A stretch of DNA of 64,000 nt from an uncultured Alphaproteobacteria bacterium (GTDB lineage Bacteria > Pseudomonadota > Alphaproteobacteria > CAAHEQ01 > UBA3637): NCBI GenBank assembly GCA_934203105.1, contig CAKPYQ010000002.1, positions 1 through 64,000 of the forward strand, given 5' to 3'. The notes beneath the pieces are model-generated. The model did not search any database and was not told where the DNA came from. It saw nothing but the letters and a program-made list of their open reading frames with translations. This document shows, in pieces, positions 54,906 to 63,949 of this stretch (position 1 is the stretch's first letter; each line of letters starts with the position of its first letter). Position numbers and translations under genes: made by a program.

Positions 54906-57430
54906 GACAAAGCCCTTGTAATTGTTTCCGTTAAATTGACCGACAAGTTCGGCGTTTGTGCAATTCGATTTAATTCGGATTTCATCAGCTGTTGGCGATG
55001 TGTATCAAAGCGCTTCCAACTGCATAACGGGTGAACAATGCTTTCGGCAATCTGCGGGTTGAGCGCATTTAATTTGATGACAAAATCCGCAACCAAATGA
55101 TAGCCCGAACCGTTCGGAGCATGGAAAGCCTTTAAATTATGCCCGAATACGCCGATCAAGGAGCGAACTTTGTTCGGATTTGTGATGACAAAATCGTCCG
55201 TTTCGATCAAACGTTGAACGGTCGCATATGTTTTTTCTTCTTCGACGGAAGCTTGCAACGCCAACCATTTATTGATGACCAAAGCATCATCTTTGAATGT
55301 TTCGTGAAAGTCATTTAAAGCTTGCTCTGCAAAAGGTAAATCATTGTGCACCAATGCCGATAAAGCCGCAATTTTATCCGTCATATTGGTTGCTTTTTTG
55401 TATTGGTTTTTGGACAAATCCGCCCATTGAGGCAACAATGATAAATATCCCAACGCCGCGTTTTTCAAAGCTCTTTTACCAGCTTGCGCCGGATCAGTTG
55501 AAAAAACGGTGTCTGTGTTAAACATATCATAAATTTCCTTTAAACGGGATTCGTTTTGGCGGGCAAAAGCCAAGCGCAAATCTTTGCGTAATTGTAAGAC
55601 TTTATCCACTTCGAATGTTTGCATTTTTTCCCCGATGTAAGAGCTTGCCGGAAAAATAATTGCACGCGCCGTAAACGCCGGATCAGTAGAGGCGATATCC
55701 AAATACGATGAAAATGCATCGATCAATGTTTGGAATACGGCCGGTTTTTCATCTTTTAAGGCTTTTAAAATTTCTTGCAACGCATACTCTTGACCGACTT
55801 CATAGCGGTTGAATAAATCGCTGTCATGTTTCATCAACAACAAACTTTCTTGGTCGGTATAGTGCATATCAATCGTCACCGGTGCAGTAAAGTTTCTGTT
55901 TATTGAAAGAACAGGGCGCTTTGAGATGTTTTCGAATGTAAAGGTCTGTTCTTTTTTATCCAAAATCAAAGTTTCATTGACGACGTCGGCTCCCGTTTCA
56001 TCGACCAAACCGATTGCAAGCGGAATCATAAAGACGGCATCGCTATCTTTCAAACTTTGCTTTAATGTCAACTGATAAGTTTTTGTTTTATCATTATATT
56101 CTTGTTCAACATTGACGGTCGGACGACCCGCGACAGAATACCAATTCATAAACGGTTTTAAATCAATTTCGTTGGCATCTTCAACGCATTTGACAAAATC
56201 ATCGATTGTAACCGCTTGTCCGTCATGACGCGAAAAATACAAATCTGTTGCTTTTCTAAAACCCTCTTTGCCAACGATTTTTTCCTGCATTCTGATCAAT
56301 TCGGCGCCTTTGTCGTAAACCGTCGTGGTATAAAAGTTTTCAATCGTCGCGAAAGAATCCGGACGAACAGGGTGCTTTAAAGGCCCGTCATCAGATGGGA
56401 ATTGATATAACTTTAACAAAGAAACATCGTCAATTCGCTTAACAACCGCCGAACGCATATCAGAGGAAAATTCTTGATCACGGTAAACTGTAAAGCCTTC
56501 CTTTAACGACAAGTTAAACCAATCGCGTGCCGTTACTCTGTCACCGCTCCAATTGTGGAAATATTCGTGTCCGACAACGCCTTCAACGTATTCATAAGTT
56601 GCATCTGTGGCCGTTTTTTCATCGGCAAGCAGGCACGAGTCATTAAAGATGTTTAAGCTTTTATTTTCCATTGCGCCGGCATTAAAATCCGGAACAGCAA
56701 CGATGTTAAACAAATCCAAATCATATTCTCGTCCGAACTTTTCTTCGTCCCAACGCATCGCGCGTTTTAAGCTGTCCATCGCATAGTAAAGCCGTTCTTC
56801 TTTGCCTTTTTCGCAATAAATGCGCAAATCAACGTGACGCCCCGACATGGTTGTAAATTCGTCTTCGATATGCCCTAAATCGCCCGCCACCAAAGCAAAT
56901 AAGTATGAAGGCTTTAAAAACGGATCATGCCAAACAACCGTATCGCCTTCATCTTTGATTTTGTTGCCGTTCGAAAGCAAAACCGGATATTGTTTACGAT
57001 CCGCGTGAATGGTAACCGTGTATGTGCTTAACACATCGGGGTGATCCAAAAAATAGGTAATCGTGCGGAAACCTTCCGGTTCGCATTGAGTGGTAAACGT
57101 ATTGTTTGAAATATAAAGCCCGCTTAAAAACGTGTTTGCTTTGGGGTTAATTTCAGTTTCGATATCCAAATCAAAGCAGTCCGGTAAGTTATTCAAAGTT
57201 AACCCTTCGTCATTTAAAAAGTATTCAGATGCGCTTAATAGCCGACCATTTAAAGCAATCGAGTTTAACTTTAAACGTTTTCCGTTCAAAAATAACGGAG
57301 CGTTGTCAATTTTTTGCATTTTTAAATGGCTTTTAACAATTGTTTTTTCGGGATTTAAAGTAAAATCCAAATCGGTTGTTAAAATCCGGTATGCCGGAGC
57401 AATATAATCTTTACGATAAGTCAGTTTCAT
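54902..57430 (-). CDS. pepN: Aminopeptidase N
   Basis: The 842-residue M1 peptidase removes N-terminal residues from peptides. The exopeptidase motif is VPDFNAGAMENKSLNIF, and the zinc site HExxH-x18-E reads GHEYFHNWSGDRVT then LKEGFTVYRDQEF. The long C-terminal helical domain is present, so it is the cytoplasmic gammaproteobacterial-type PepN, without a signal peptide. The Sel1-like gene ends 12 bp upstream. Confidence 0.96.
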   Translation of the reverse strand: MKLTYRKDYIAPAYRILTTDLDFTLNPEKTIVKSHLKMQKIDNAPLFLNGKRLKLNSIALNGRLLSASEYFLNDEGLTLNNLPDCFDLDIETEINPKANTFLSGLYISNNTFTTQCEPEGFRTITYFLDHPDVLSTYTVTIHADRKQYPVLLSNGNKIKDEGDTVVWHDPFLKPSYLFALVAGDLGHIEDEFTTMSGRHVDLRIYCEKGKEERLYYAMDSLKRAMRWDEEKFGREYDLDLFNIVAVPDFNAGAMENKSLNIFNDSCLLADEKTATDATYEYVEGVVGHEYFHNWSGDRVTARDWFNLSLKEGFTVYRDQEFSSDMRSAVVKRIDDVSLLKLYQFPSDDGPLKHPVRPDSFATIENFYTTTVYDKGAELIRMQEKIVGKEGFRKATDLYFSRHDGQAVTIDDFVKCVEDANEIDLKPFMNWYSVAGRPTVNVEQEYNDKTKTYQLTLKQSLKDSDAVFMIPLAIGLVDETGADVVNETLILDKKEQTFTFENISKRPVLSINRNFTAPVTIDMHYTDQESLLLMKHDSDLFNRYEVGQEYALQEILKALKDEKPAVFQTLIDAFSSYLDIASTDPAFTARAIIFPASSYIGEKMQTFEVDKVLQLRKDLRLAFARQNESRLKEIYDMFNTDTVFSTDPAQAGKRALKNAALGYLSLLPQWADLSKNQYKKATNMTDKIAALSALVHNDLPFAEQALNDFHETFKDDALVINKWLALQASVEEEKTYATVQRLIETDDFVITNPNKVRSLIGVFGHNLKAFHAPNGSGYHLVADFVIKLNALNPQIAESIVHPLCSWKRFDTHRQQLMKSELNRIAQTPNLSVNLTETITRALS

Positions 57431-57442
57431 TTTGTTTTCCCT

Positions 57443-58138
57443 TTATTTTGTTTTTTTCTCTGCTTTTGCTTTTGCTGTTTTCAGTTGATTTTTCCAATAA
57501 TTTGCACGATCAATATTGACCGGAATGTCCGTTCCGCCGGAGTATATCGAAATCAAAGTTGCCATTGCATTTTGATGGCCCTTTTCGGCCGCATATTCAT
57601 AAAGCGTTAATGCCAAATGTGGTTCGGCTTTTCCCGAATATCCGCGTTCCAGCCAAACCGCCGCCGCATAGGTTGCATTGATATCACCTTGCGCCGCCGC
57701 CAACAATCCCCAATCCAAAGCTTTTTCTTTGCTTTGAGCAACGCCTTCGCCGCGATCGTAAAGCAAAGCCAAAATATATTGGGCGTCCTTTAATCCCAAA
57801 TTGGCCGCATTTTCAAAATAACCGGCTGCCTGTGTCGGGTTGGCTTTGTCTTCGGCATTTTTGCCTTCCATTTCCATTTTACCCAAAATATAAAAAGCTT
57901 GTGCATTTTTGTTTTGTGCCGCTTGTAATAAATGCGCCCTTGCTTTGCTGTAGTTTTGTTGACTTAAAGCCAGTAAACCTTCCTGTAAATGTTGGCTTTC
58001 TGTCATATTGGCGTTTTTGTAAATTGGCAATAAAATGACAAATGAAAACAAAAATAAAAACGCACCCACCCAAAACAGCGAGCGAACAGGGCGTAAATTT
58101 GACTTTTCACCCTTATTTTTACGGAACAAAGAAAACAT
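57443..58138 (-). CDS. Membrane-anchored Sel1-repeat protein
   Basis: The 231-residue protein has a charged N-terminus, one membrane helix (VGAFLFLFSFVILLPIY, about 29-46), and then Sel1/TPR-like repeats such as AQYILALLYDRGEGVAQSK and ALTLYEYAAEKGHQNAMA. The repeats probably face the periplasm. Its partners are unknown. It is transcribed just before pepN and is divergent from murL. Confidence 0.85.
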   Translation of the reverse strand: MFSLFRKNKGEKSNLRPVRSLFWVGAFLFLFSFVILLPIYKNANMTESQHLQEGLLALSQQNYSKARAHLLQAAQNKNAQAFYILGKMEMEGKNAEDKANPTQAAGYFENAANLGLKDAQYILALLYDRGEGVAQSKEKALDWGLLAAAQGDINATYAAAVWLERGYSGKAEPHLALTLYEYAAEKGHQNAMATLISIYSGGTDIPVNIDRANYWKNQLKTAKAKAEKKTK

Positions 58139-58226
58139 TTTACACTCCTTTTTTAAAAAAAACTTGAAATATACACATAATATAAGATATATTTAAACCA
58201 ACATCAACAAAAAAAAGGATTTTTTT

Positions 58227-59507
58227 ATGTCATCGCTTTTTTGTTTTGAAAGCTTTAATTGGAACGAGCAGACTGGGCTTTTATCTTTGTTTTATTCGTG
58301 TCAAGGCTATCGCTTTGAAGAGCGGATTGCGTTCCCCGACGCTCCCTTTTGTTTAACGCAAGAGCGCCAAAAAGCGCTTGATCAAGTGTTCTTTTTATTG
58401 CATATTGCGGCCGGGGTCAGTTATTATAAAGCTTTCGGCAATCCCGCAATCCAAATCCGCAGCGGTGTTTTGACAAAAGATCAAGCTGCCTTTTTCAATG
58501 ATTTTTATTATTTCGGATTGGGGCAATTTGCGGCCGAAAACCATTTAAAACTAAAGTTTGATTTTCCTTTTGGATCGGACAGAGAAAAAATGTTTGATTT
58601 ACCGCTTGGATCGGGCGCGTTTGTTCCGGTTGGCGGTGGCAAAGATAGTTGCGTTACAATTACGCGTTTACAGCGCGCGCAAATTCCAACGACTTTATTT
58701 TCAGTCAATACAGCGCGCCCGATTGAAGATTGCAAACGAATCTCCAACTTACCGGAAGTGACGATTTGGCGTACAATCAGCCCGGTTTTATTAGAAAACA
58801 ACGATCATTTTTTAAACGGGCATGTGCCCATTTCCGGCATCATCGCTTTTATCAGCGCGGCGGCGTGCATTTTATATGATAAGCGTTTCGTTGTAATGAG
58901 CTGTGAAGGGTCTGCGGACGAAGCGAACTTTAAGGATGTCAACCATCAATGGAGCAAATCATCGGCTTTTGAGCTTGCTTTTGGTGCTTTAATGGCAAAG
59001 ATATTGCCTTCTTTTCGATACTTTTCATTGCTGCGATCGATGAGCGAAATGCAAATAGCGGCCTCTTTTGCCAAAAACTGTGCCGATTACTTTGATGTGT
59101 TTACCAGTTGCAATCACGCTTTTCATATTGACAAAAGCAAACGATTGTTGCGTTGGTGCGGAAAATGCGATAAATGCCGATTTGTTTTTTTGATTTTAGC
59201 GCCTTTTATGCCGAAAGAAAAATTGATTGAAATTATCGGTCAAAACCCGCTTGATGATCCGGCGCAAGAGCAGGGCTATTTGGCTTTGCTGGGGCTTGGG
59301 CAATCAAAACCGTTTGAATGCGTCGGCACTTATGATGAATGTCGGTTGGCTTTTTTAATGTTGTCCAAGCGTGAAAATTGGCAATCGGATTATTTAATTC
59401 AAAAATTGTCACCTCTTTTAAAAGATTATTCAATAGAAACGTTAGAAAAAAAGGTCTGGGCAACCGGCAGAACAGATTTGATTCCAAAGGAGTTTTTAAA
59501 TGTTTGA
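58227..59507 (+). CDS. murL: UDP-MurNAc-L-Ala-L-Glu epimerase
   Basis: The 426-residue protein matches MurL: an ATP-pyrophosphatase-like loop in FVPVGGGKDSCVTI, MSCEGSADEANF, and the Cys cluster LRWCGKCDKCRFVFLILAPFM. In Xanthomonas, MurD2 adds L-Glu to UDP-MurNAc-L-Ala and MurL then turns it to the D form. The next gene is a MurD2-like ligase overlapping by 8 bp, which strongly supports this role. It implies that D-Glu enters without glutamate racemase. An AAAAGGA site precedes the start. Confidence 0.9.
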   Translation: MSSLFCFESFNWNEQTGLLSLFYSCQGYRFEERIAFPDAPFCLTQERQKALDQVFFLLHIAAGVSYYKAFGNPAIQIRSGVLTKDQAAFFNDFYYFGLGQFAAENHLKLKFDFPFGSDREKMFDLPLGSGAFVPVGGGKDSCVTITRLQRAQIPTTLFSVNTARPIEDCKRISNLPEVTIWRTISPVLLENNDHFLNGHVPISGIIAFISAAACILYDKRFVVMSCEGSADEANFKDVNHQWSKSSAFELAFGALMAKILPSFRYFSLLRSMSEMQIAASFAKNCADYFDVFTSCNHAFHIDKSKRLLRWCGKCDKCRFVFLILAPFMPKEKLIEIIGQNPLDDPAQEQGYLALLGLGQSKPFECVGTYDECRLAFLMLSKRENWQSDYLIQKLSPLLKDYSIETLEKKVWATGRTDLIPKEFLNV

Positions 59508-60753
59508 AGGCAAAAAAATTGCAATATGGGGAATGGGAAAAGAAGGGCAATCGTTATTAAAGTATTGCAATAATAATGGATTACAAGCAACTGTTTTCGA
59601 AGGAAAAGATATTGATTTATCCGGCTATGATGTGTTATTGAAAAGCCCCGGGATCAGCCTGTATAATGACAGCCTGCACAAGGCTTTGGAGCAGGGGATC
59701 GAGCTTTGGTCTTCTACCAACATTTTTTTGCACGAAAAAGACAACGCAATGAAAACGATTGCCGTAACGGGAACAAAAGGCAAAAGCACAACTTCGTCTT
59801 TATTAGCGCATATTTTACGCTCATTCGGGTATTCGGTGGGCTTTGGGGGCAATATCGGCCAACCGTTGATTGATTTAATCGGTCAAAAATATGATTTCTT
59901 GGTGGCTGAATTATCCAGTTATCAATGCGCGGATTTGATGTATCCTTTTGACATTTCCGTCGTTGTTAATTTGTATCCGGAGCATATCGATTGGCATCAA
60001 ACACACGATCGGTATTATGAGGATAAATTGCGTTTAATTCGTATTCGGGACAGCGGACAAAAAGCCGTTTTAAATTGGGAAAATACCGAAACTTTGGTTC
60101 GAACAAAAGGTGAAAAAGACGTCATATTCTTTAATAATCCGACGGGGTTTCATTTGCAAAACGGTTGGGTAATGGACGCACAAAATCCTTTATTTAAAAT
60201 GGAGGAAATATCGAACTTAAAGGGCGTTCATAATTTTGAAAATATTTGTGCTGTATTGACTGTTTTAAAAGAGCTGGGGCTTTCATTAGACAATGTTAAA
60301 ACCTACATTCAATCTTTTGAACCTTTGGCGCACCGTTTGCAAACGGTAAAAATGGTGCAGGGCGTTCGCTTTGTCGATGACAGCATTTCAACGACCCCCG
60401 AAACATCTTTGGCGGCATTAAAGGCTTTTGCATCAGCAAGCCATATTTATTTGCTGGTCGGCGGATATGATCGCCATCAAGACTATGGCGTTTTATTGTC
60501 ATATGTATTTGAAAATAAGGATAAAATAACTTTGGTTACAATGCCAATTACCGGCAGTCAAATAGCTGCACAGGCTGATTCAATGGGGCTGGATGTCATC
60601 AATGCGGGCAGTGTTGCTGACGCCGTTCATTTAGCGCAAGATCGGGCAAGCTCAGAAGATGTCATTTTATTATCGCCCGGTGCCCCCAGTTATCATGCTT
60701 ACAAAAACTTTGAAGCGCGTGGCGAGGATTTTAAAGCAAACATATGGGATTAG
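59500..60753 (+). CDS. murD2: MurD2-like UDP-MurNAc-L-Ala L-glutamate ligase
   Basis: The 417-residue Mur ligase has the ATP loop VTGTKGKSTTSSLLAHIL, ELSSYQCADL, NLYPEHIDWHQT and the C-terminal end LSPGAPSYHAYKNFEARG. In ordinary MurD the substrate loop reads DDSKATN; here it is DDSISTTPETSLAAL, as expected for MurD2, which takes L-Glu. AAGGAG lies inside the murL end, and the two frames overlap by 8 bp, so the pair is translationally coupled. Confidence 0.88.
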   Translation: MFEGKKIAIWGMGKEGQSLLKYCNNNGLQATVFEGKDIDLSGYDVLLKSPGISLYNDSLHKALEQGIELWSSTNIFLHEKDNAMKTIAVTGTKGKSTTSSLLAHILRSFGYSVGFGGNIGQPLIDLIGQKYDFLVAELSSYQCADLMYPFDISVVVNLYPEHIDWHQTHDRYYEDKLRLIRIRDSGQKAVLNWENTETLVRTKGEKDVIFFNNPTGFHLQNGWVMDAQNPLFKMEEISNLKGVHNFENICAVLTVLKELGLSLDNVKTYIQSFEPLAHRLQTVKMVQGVRFVDDSISTTPETSLAALKAFASASHIYLLVGGYDRHQDYGVLLSYVFENKDKITLVTMPITGSQIAAQADSMGLDVINAGSVADAVHLAQDRASSEDVILLSPGAPSYHAYKNFEARGEDFKANIWD

Positions 60754-60772
60754 AAATGTACGAACGCGGTAA

Positions 60773-60916
60773 CGCGCCGCACATTTTATCTTTTTAGATG
60801 ACAAAGAATTAACAGAATATAAGTGGTTTGCTATAAACGCAGCAATAGAATTAACAAACGTCACGGACTCTTGCAAACGCGGTTTGATTAAATTGAAAAA
60901 ATATTTGGGCGTATAA
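60773..60916 (+). pseudogene. C-terminal remnant of a NUDIX-like gene
   Basis: The frame after a TAA reads AAHFIFLDDKELTEYKWFAI and ends KLKKYLGV before TAA. The pattern (a strand, Tyr-Lys-Trp-Phe, then a helix) is that of the end of a NUDIX hydrolase. It has no start and no NUDIX box. Adjacent upstream sequence overlaps the murD2 end. Confidence 0.5.
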
Positions 60917-60968
60917 GTGTCGCATTCTTATACCGCATCGATTAAAAACATAAGCAATCTTCATCGAT

Positions 60969-61190
60969 TTATTGAATAACAACGTTAGAAGACTGAACAT
61001 AAGCTTTACAAAATTCGAACTCTCTATCTGTCATATCATTAACATCTTTTGATAAACAAAGTCTTTCGTTAGCGCAGGAAGTTAAAACAAACAAAACAAT
61101 TAAAAATACGATCAACAACATTAAAAAATTTGTGAAGCGCTGACCGCGTCTAATATAATATAAAGCTTCCAAGATATCTGTATTTTTCAT
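60969..61190 (-). CDS. Small membrane or lipoprotein-like protein
   Basis: The 73-residue protein has a basic N-terminal stretch, a strong hydrophobic helix (about 20-37), and then LTSC, a possible lipobox, followed by a short Cys-containing tail with DMTDREFEFCKAY. The ribosome site is weak. No family is recognised. Confidence 0.5.
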   Translation of the reverse strand: MKNTDILEALYYIRRGQRFTNFLMLLIVFLIVLFVLTSCANERLCLSKDVNDMTDREFEFCKAYVQSSNVVIQ

Positions 61191-61553
61191 AATCTATCCA
61201 TAAAAATTTGCAAAGATATTAATTTTTGTGGCTGGTTTTGCATTCCGCTCGGATGTCTTATTCAAGAATTGATTTTGGTATCACTTAGCAGAGCCACATC
61301 AAGAGAAATACTGTGCTTTGTGATAGCCGTTGATCATTTATTATTTATTTTTACTTCTTGAATATCCATAACATTTTTTAACCTCACTATACATAATATA
61401 AATTATGCGACAATTATTTTAAGAGCCTTGGGACACAGTTCAAAAAGATTTACTTATTTTTCAATGTGTTATATAATAAAAGTAATCCCCTGTGGATAAC
61501 TTTGTGAATAATTGTGAACAAACTTGTGTATAATCTTTTGAAAGGAGTAATAA
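61191..61553. other. AT-rich intergenic region with possible replication signals
   Basis: No gene is supported over this 363-bp stretch. Its right end holds a run of four DnaA-box-like nonamers (61491-61533) with an AT-rich flank just before it (61450-61488). The rest shows short inverted patterns but nothing I can name. Confidence 0.5.
61491..61533 (-). promoter_or_regulatory. Cluster of four DnaA-box-like sites (possible oriC)
   Basis: On the minus strand TTATCCACA (perfect, 61491-61499), TTATTCACA (61503-61511), TTGTTCACA (61513-61521) and TTATACACA (61525-61533) are in one orientation, spaced 10-12 bp. An AT-rich tract lies next to them. Such arrays occur in replication origins and at DnaA-controlled promoters. 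Confidence 0.6.
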
Positions 61554-61988
61554 ATGTTAGATCTGTTAAATACGTTCTATGAAACGAACTCTAAAACGCT
61601 CTTTGTGTTGGCTGATGAATTCCTGCAAATAGCCCAAAAATTAAAAGAATTGGCCCGCTATCGCTTGGAACAAGAAAAAATGGCTGAACAAATCGAAAAA
61701 GAACATAAGCGCTTGCATTTAACCGCCCTGCGCTACGCTTTGGGTCAATTGGACAAAATTCCGAAAGAATTTTCAAGGCAACAATTGGAAATTATGGCGC
61801 ATTCGCGTGCAATTATTGCCAAAAAAAACAAAATCAATCAACGCTTTTTAAGAATAAAAGTGCTGCGAATAGCGCAAAAAGGCTATTTAAATAAAGAAAT
61901 AGCAGAAAAACTACACATCATTTTTTGCTGTCTTTTCCGCTATTTTCACATAAAATCACTTAAAATATCGACCGCCGCTCAACGGTAA
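61554..61988 (+). CDS. Putative HTH-like protein, irregular C-terminus
   Basis: The 144-residue protein has a helical N-terminus (LADEFLQIAQKLKELARYRLEQEKMAEQ). Near the C-terminus, VLRIAQKGYLNKEIAEKLHI looks like the start of a helix-turn-helix. The sequence then departs into IFCCLFRYFHIKSL, which may reflect a frameshift near 61920, though no restoring frame was confirmed. GAAAGGAG precedes the ATG, and the DnaA-box cluster lies just upstream, so DnaA may control it. The function is unknown. Confidence 0.6.
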   Translation: MLDLLNTFYETNSKTLFVLADEFLQIAQKLKELARYRLEQEKMAEQIEKEHKRLHLTALRYALGQLDKIPKEFSRQQLEIMAHSRAIIAKKNKINQRFLRIKVLRIAQKGYLNKEIAEKLHIIFCCLFRYFHIKSLKISTAAQR

Positions 61989-62128
61989 AACATTTTTTAA
62001 TACCCGATAGATCCGATTTCTGCTAAAACAAAGCAAAAGGGTTGCCTTATTCGACGCCTTATTATATCCTTATCTACTTTATTATATAGAGAGTATATAA
62101 ATTCCCTGCTTTGCCCCTTGCCTTTGCA

Positions 62129-62156
62129 AAAAAGCGCCTTTTAAAAGACGCTTTAT
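62129..62156 (-). terminator. Terminator after the small gene at 62172
   Basis: On the minus strand AAAGCGTCTTTT-type bases pair with AAAAGGCGCTTTT and lead into a T run. The gap 61989-62128 is AT-rich (TTATTATATCC, TATATAGAG) without other recognisable features. Confidence 0.6.
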
Positions 62157-62171
62157 GTTTATAAAGACAAA

Positions 62172-62459
62172 TTATCCGTTTTGGCGCTCCATAGACGGCA
62201 TTACAATATTGTGGCGCCGAACAATTTTTGGCTCTGAAACTGCCATTTCTTCCATTTTAGCATAAACTTTTGCCGACGAATTTTCGATATGATCCGGAAC
62301 AATACCGTGAATAATCGCTCTTTCAACAATAAAGCTCTTTTCTTGCAAGCTTTGCGCATTTGCAAAATTTTTAATGGCATCTTTCCAAATAGCACTTTTC
62401 ATTTTAACAATTTCTTTATCTGCTTGCACTTCGTTATTGGCAAAAATTGTAATGTCCAT
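62172..62459 (-). CDS. Small hypothetical protein
   Basis: The 95-residue protein is unrecognised. It opens MDITIFANNEVQADKEIVKM and is followed by a charged helical part (IKNFANAQSLQEKSFIVERA). The start at 62459 follows GAAAGGAAG. The frame continues upstream to 62495 but crosses the T run of a terminator, so the shorter start is preferred. It diverges from ihfB. Confidence 0.6.
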   Translation of the reverse strand: MDITIFANNEVQADKEIVKMKSAIWKDAIKNFANAQSLQEKSFIVERAIIHGIVPDHIENSSAKVYAKMEEMAVSEPKIVRRHNIVMPSMERQNG

Positions 62460-62484
62460 TTTTTTCTTCCTTTCGTTTAGACAT

Positions 62485-62513
62485 AAAAAAAACACCTTCC
62501 CAAAAGGAAGATG
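62485..62513 (-). terminator. Intrinsic terminator in the leader of the small gene
   Basis: On the minus strand CATCTTCC pairs with GGAAGGTG (one G-U) around five bases and runs into eight T. It lies 26 nt before the start codon at 62459, so it either ends an upstream transcript or attenuates this one. Confidence 0.65.
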
Positions 62514-62707
62514 CCATTCATTTAATATAAAAAAATCTGTTCTGATTATAAAAGCAAAAATCCTTTGGGCTTTATTATGTCAAGTCCAATAGTAGTAGGT
62601 CCGCTTTTAAAATCAAAACTTTTTTTATCATGTTTAAGATTATCTCATATAAATCCGGCCGCGTCAAGCATATTTTTCAAATTAAAGCTTTTTTTTGTAA
62701 ATTTTGG

Positions 62708-62736
62708 TTGACAAAGAACGGTAATTGTGCCATCTT
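62708..62736 (+). promoter_or_regulatory. Likely promoter of ihfB
   Basis: A perfect TTGACA is followed after 17 bp by a weak CATCTT, 38 bp before the ATG. The rest of the gap from 62514 shows no other supported feature. Confidence 0.45.
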
Positions 62737-62774
62737 CATAAACAGATGTTAATTTAATTATAAGGAATAAAATA

Positions 62775-63056
62775 ATGACCAGATCAGAACTTGTAGAACG
62801 CATTGCAATGAATAATACGCATTTGTATTCCAGCGATGTTGACCGCTTGGTGACAACGATTTTTGCACGGATTAAAAAGGCTTTGGCTGACGGTGATCGA
62901 GTAGAATTGCGCGGTTTTGGCGTTTTCGGAACGAAGCAAAGAGCGCCGCGTATCGCACGCAACCCGAAAACGGGGGAAAGCGTCAGCGTCGCTCAAAAAG
63001 CAGTCCCCTACTTCAAAGCCGGTAAAATTTTGAAAAAAAGAATCAACTTGCAATAA
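62775..63056 (+). CDS. ihfB: Integration host factor subunit beta
   Basis: The 93-residue DNA-bending protein matches IHF-beta: MTRSELVERIA at the start, DGDRVELRGFGVFGTKQR, and ARNPKTGESV with VPYFKAGKILKKR. IHF shapes nucleoid, recombination and origin structure. AAGGA precedes the ATG. accD follows after 14 bp, possibly in one transcript. Confidence 0.9.
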   Translation: MTRSELVERIAMNNTHLYSSDVDRLVTTIFARIKKALADGDRVELRGFGVFGTKQRAPRIARNPKTGESVSVAQKAVPYFKAGKILKKRINLQ

Positions 63057-63070
63057 AGGGATACTTTTAA

Positions 63071-63925
63071 ATGAATTGGCTGACCAACTATGTTCGCCCA
63101 AAGATGAGCAAGCTTGTCGAACAAAAAGACATTCCGGATAATTTATGGATGGGGTGCGCTTCTTGCGGCAAGATGATTTTCCATAAAGAATTAGAGGAAA
63201 ACAGTTGGGTTTGCCCCTCTTGCGGACATCATTTTAAGTTGTCAACAGCCGATCGATTAAAAATGTTATTTGATGATGGGGCATATACTTTGGTGGATTT
63301 GCCGGACGTTAAAATGGATCCGCTGAACTTTACGGACGTAAAAAAATATACGGATCGCATCAAAGACGCCCGTAAAAAAACACATCAAAATGATGCGATT
63401 GTTGTTGCCGAAGGAGCTGTCGGAAAATGCCCCGCCGTTGTGGGCGTGTTCGATTTTGACTTTATGGGCGGTTCTATGGGAACGGCCGTCGGTGAAGCAA
63501 TTGTAAAAGCGGCTGATGTAGCCAAAGAAAAAAATGCAGCATTGATTTTAATCCCCTCTTCCGGTGGCGCGCGTATGCAAGAAGGTATGCTTTCTTTGAT
63601 GCAAATGCCACGAACTGTATTAGCTATTAAACTGTTAAAAGAAAAAAAACTTCCTTACATTACCATTTTCGCCAACCCGACAACCGGAGGTGTAACGGCC
63701 TCGTTTGCGATGTTGGGCGATATTCATTTAGCCGAACCTGATGCTTTGATCGGCTTTGCCGGTGCCAGAGTGATTGAACAAACTATTCGTGAAACATTAC
63801 CGGATGGCTTTCAACGTTCCGAATATTTACAAGAACATGGAATGATTGATGCGGTGATTGACCGCCGCCATTTAAAAGAAGAATTAGTTAAGATTTTAAA
63901 TCTACTTATGCACACAAGCTGTTGA
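63071..63925 (+). CDS. accD: Acetyl-CoA carboxylase carboxyltransferase subunit beta
   Basis: The 284-residue subunit carries the carboxyl transfer from biotin to acetyl-CoA with AccA. It has the N-terminal zinc ribbon with the four Cys in CASCGKMIFHK and CPSCGHHF, then the crotonase-like core DFDFMGGSMGTAVGEAI, LIPSSGGARMQEGMLSLMQM and GVTASFAMLGDIHLAEP. The length matches the family. accB and accC are at 13.7 kb. Confidence 0.96.
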   Translation: MNWLTNYVRPKMSKLVEQKDIPDNLWMGCASCGKMIFHKELEENSWVCPSCGHHFKLSTADRLKMLFDDGAYTLVDLPDVKMDPLNFTDVKKYTDRIKDARKKTHQNDAIVVAEGAVGKCPAVVGVFDFDFMGGSMGTAVGEAIVKAADVAKEKNAALILIPSSGGARMQEGMLSLMQMPRTVLAIKLLKEKKLPYITIFANPTTGGVTASFAMLGDIHLAEPDALIGFAGARVIEQTIRETLPDGFQRSEYLQEHGMIDAVIDRRHLKEELVKILNLLMHTSC

Positions 63926-63949
63926 TTTTAAAGAATAAAGGAGATTGAG

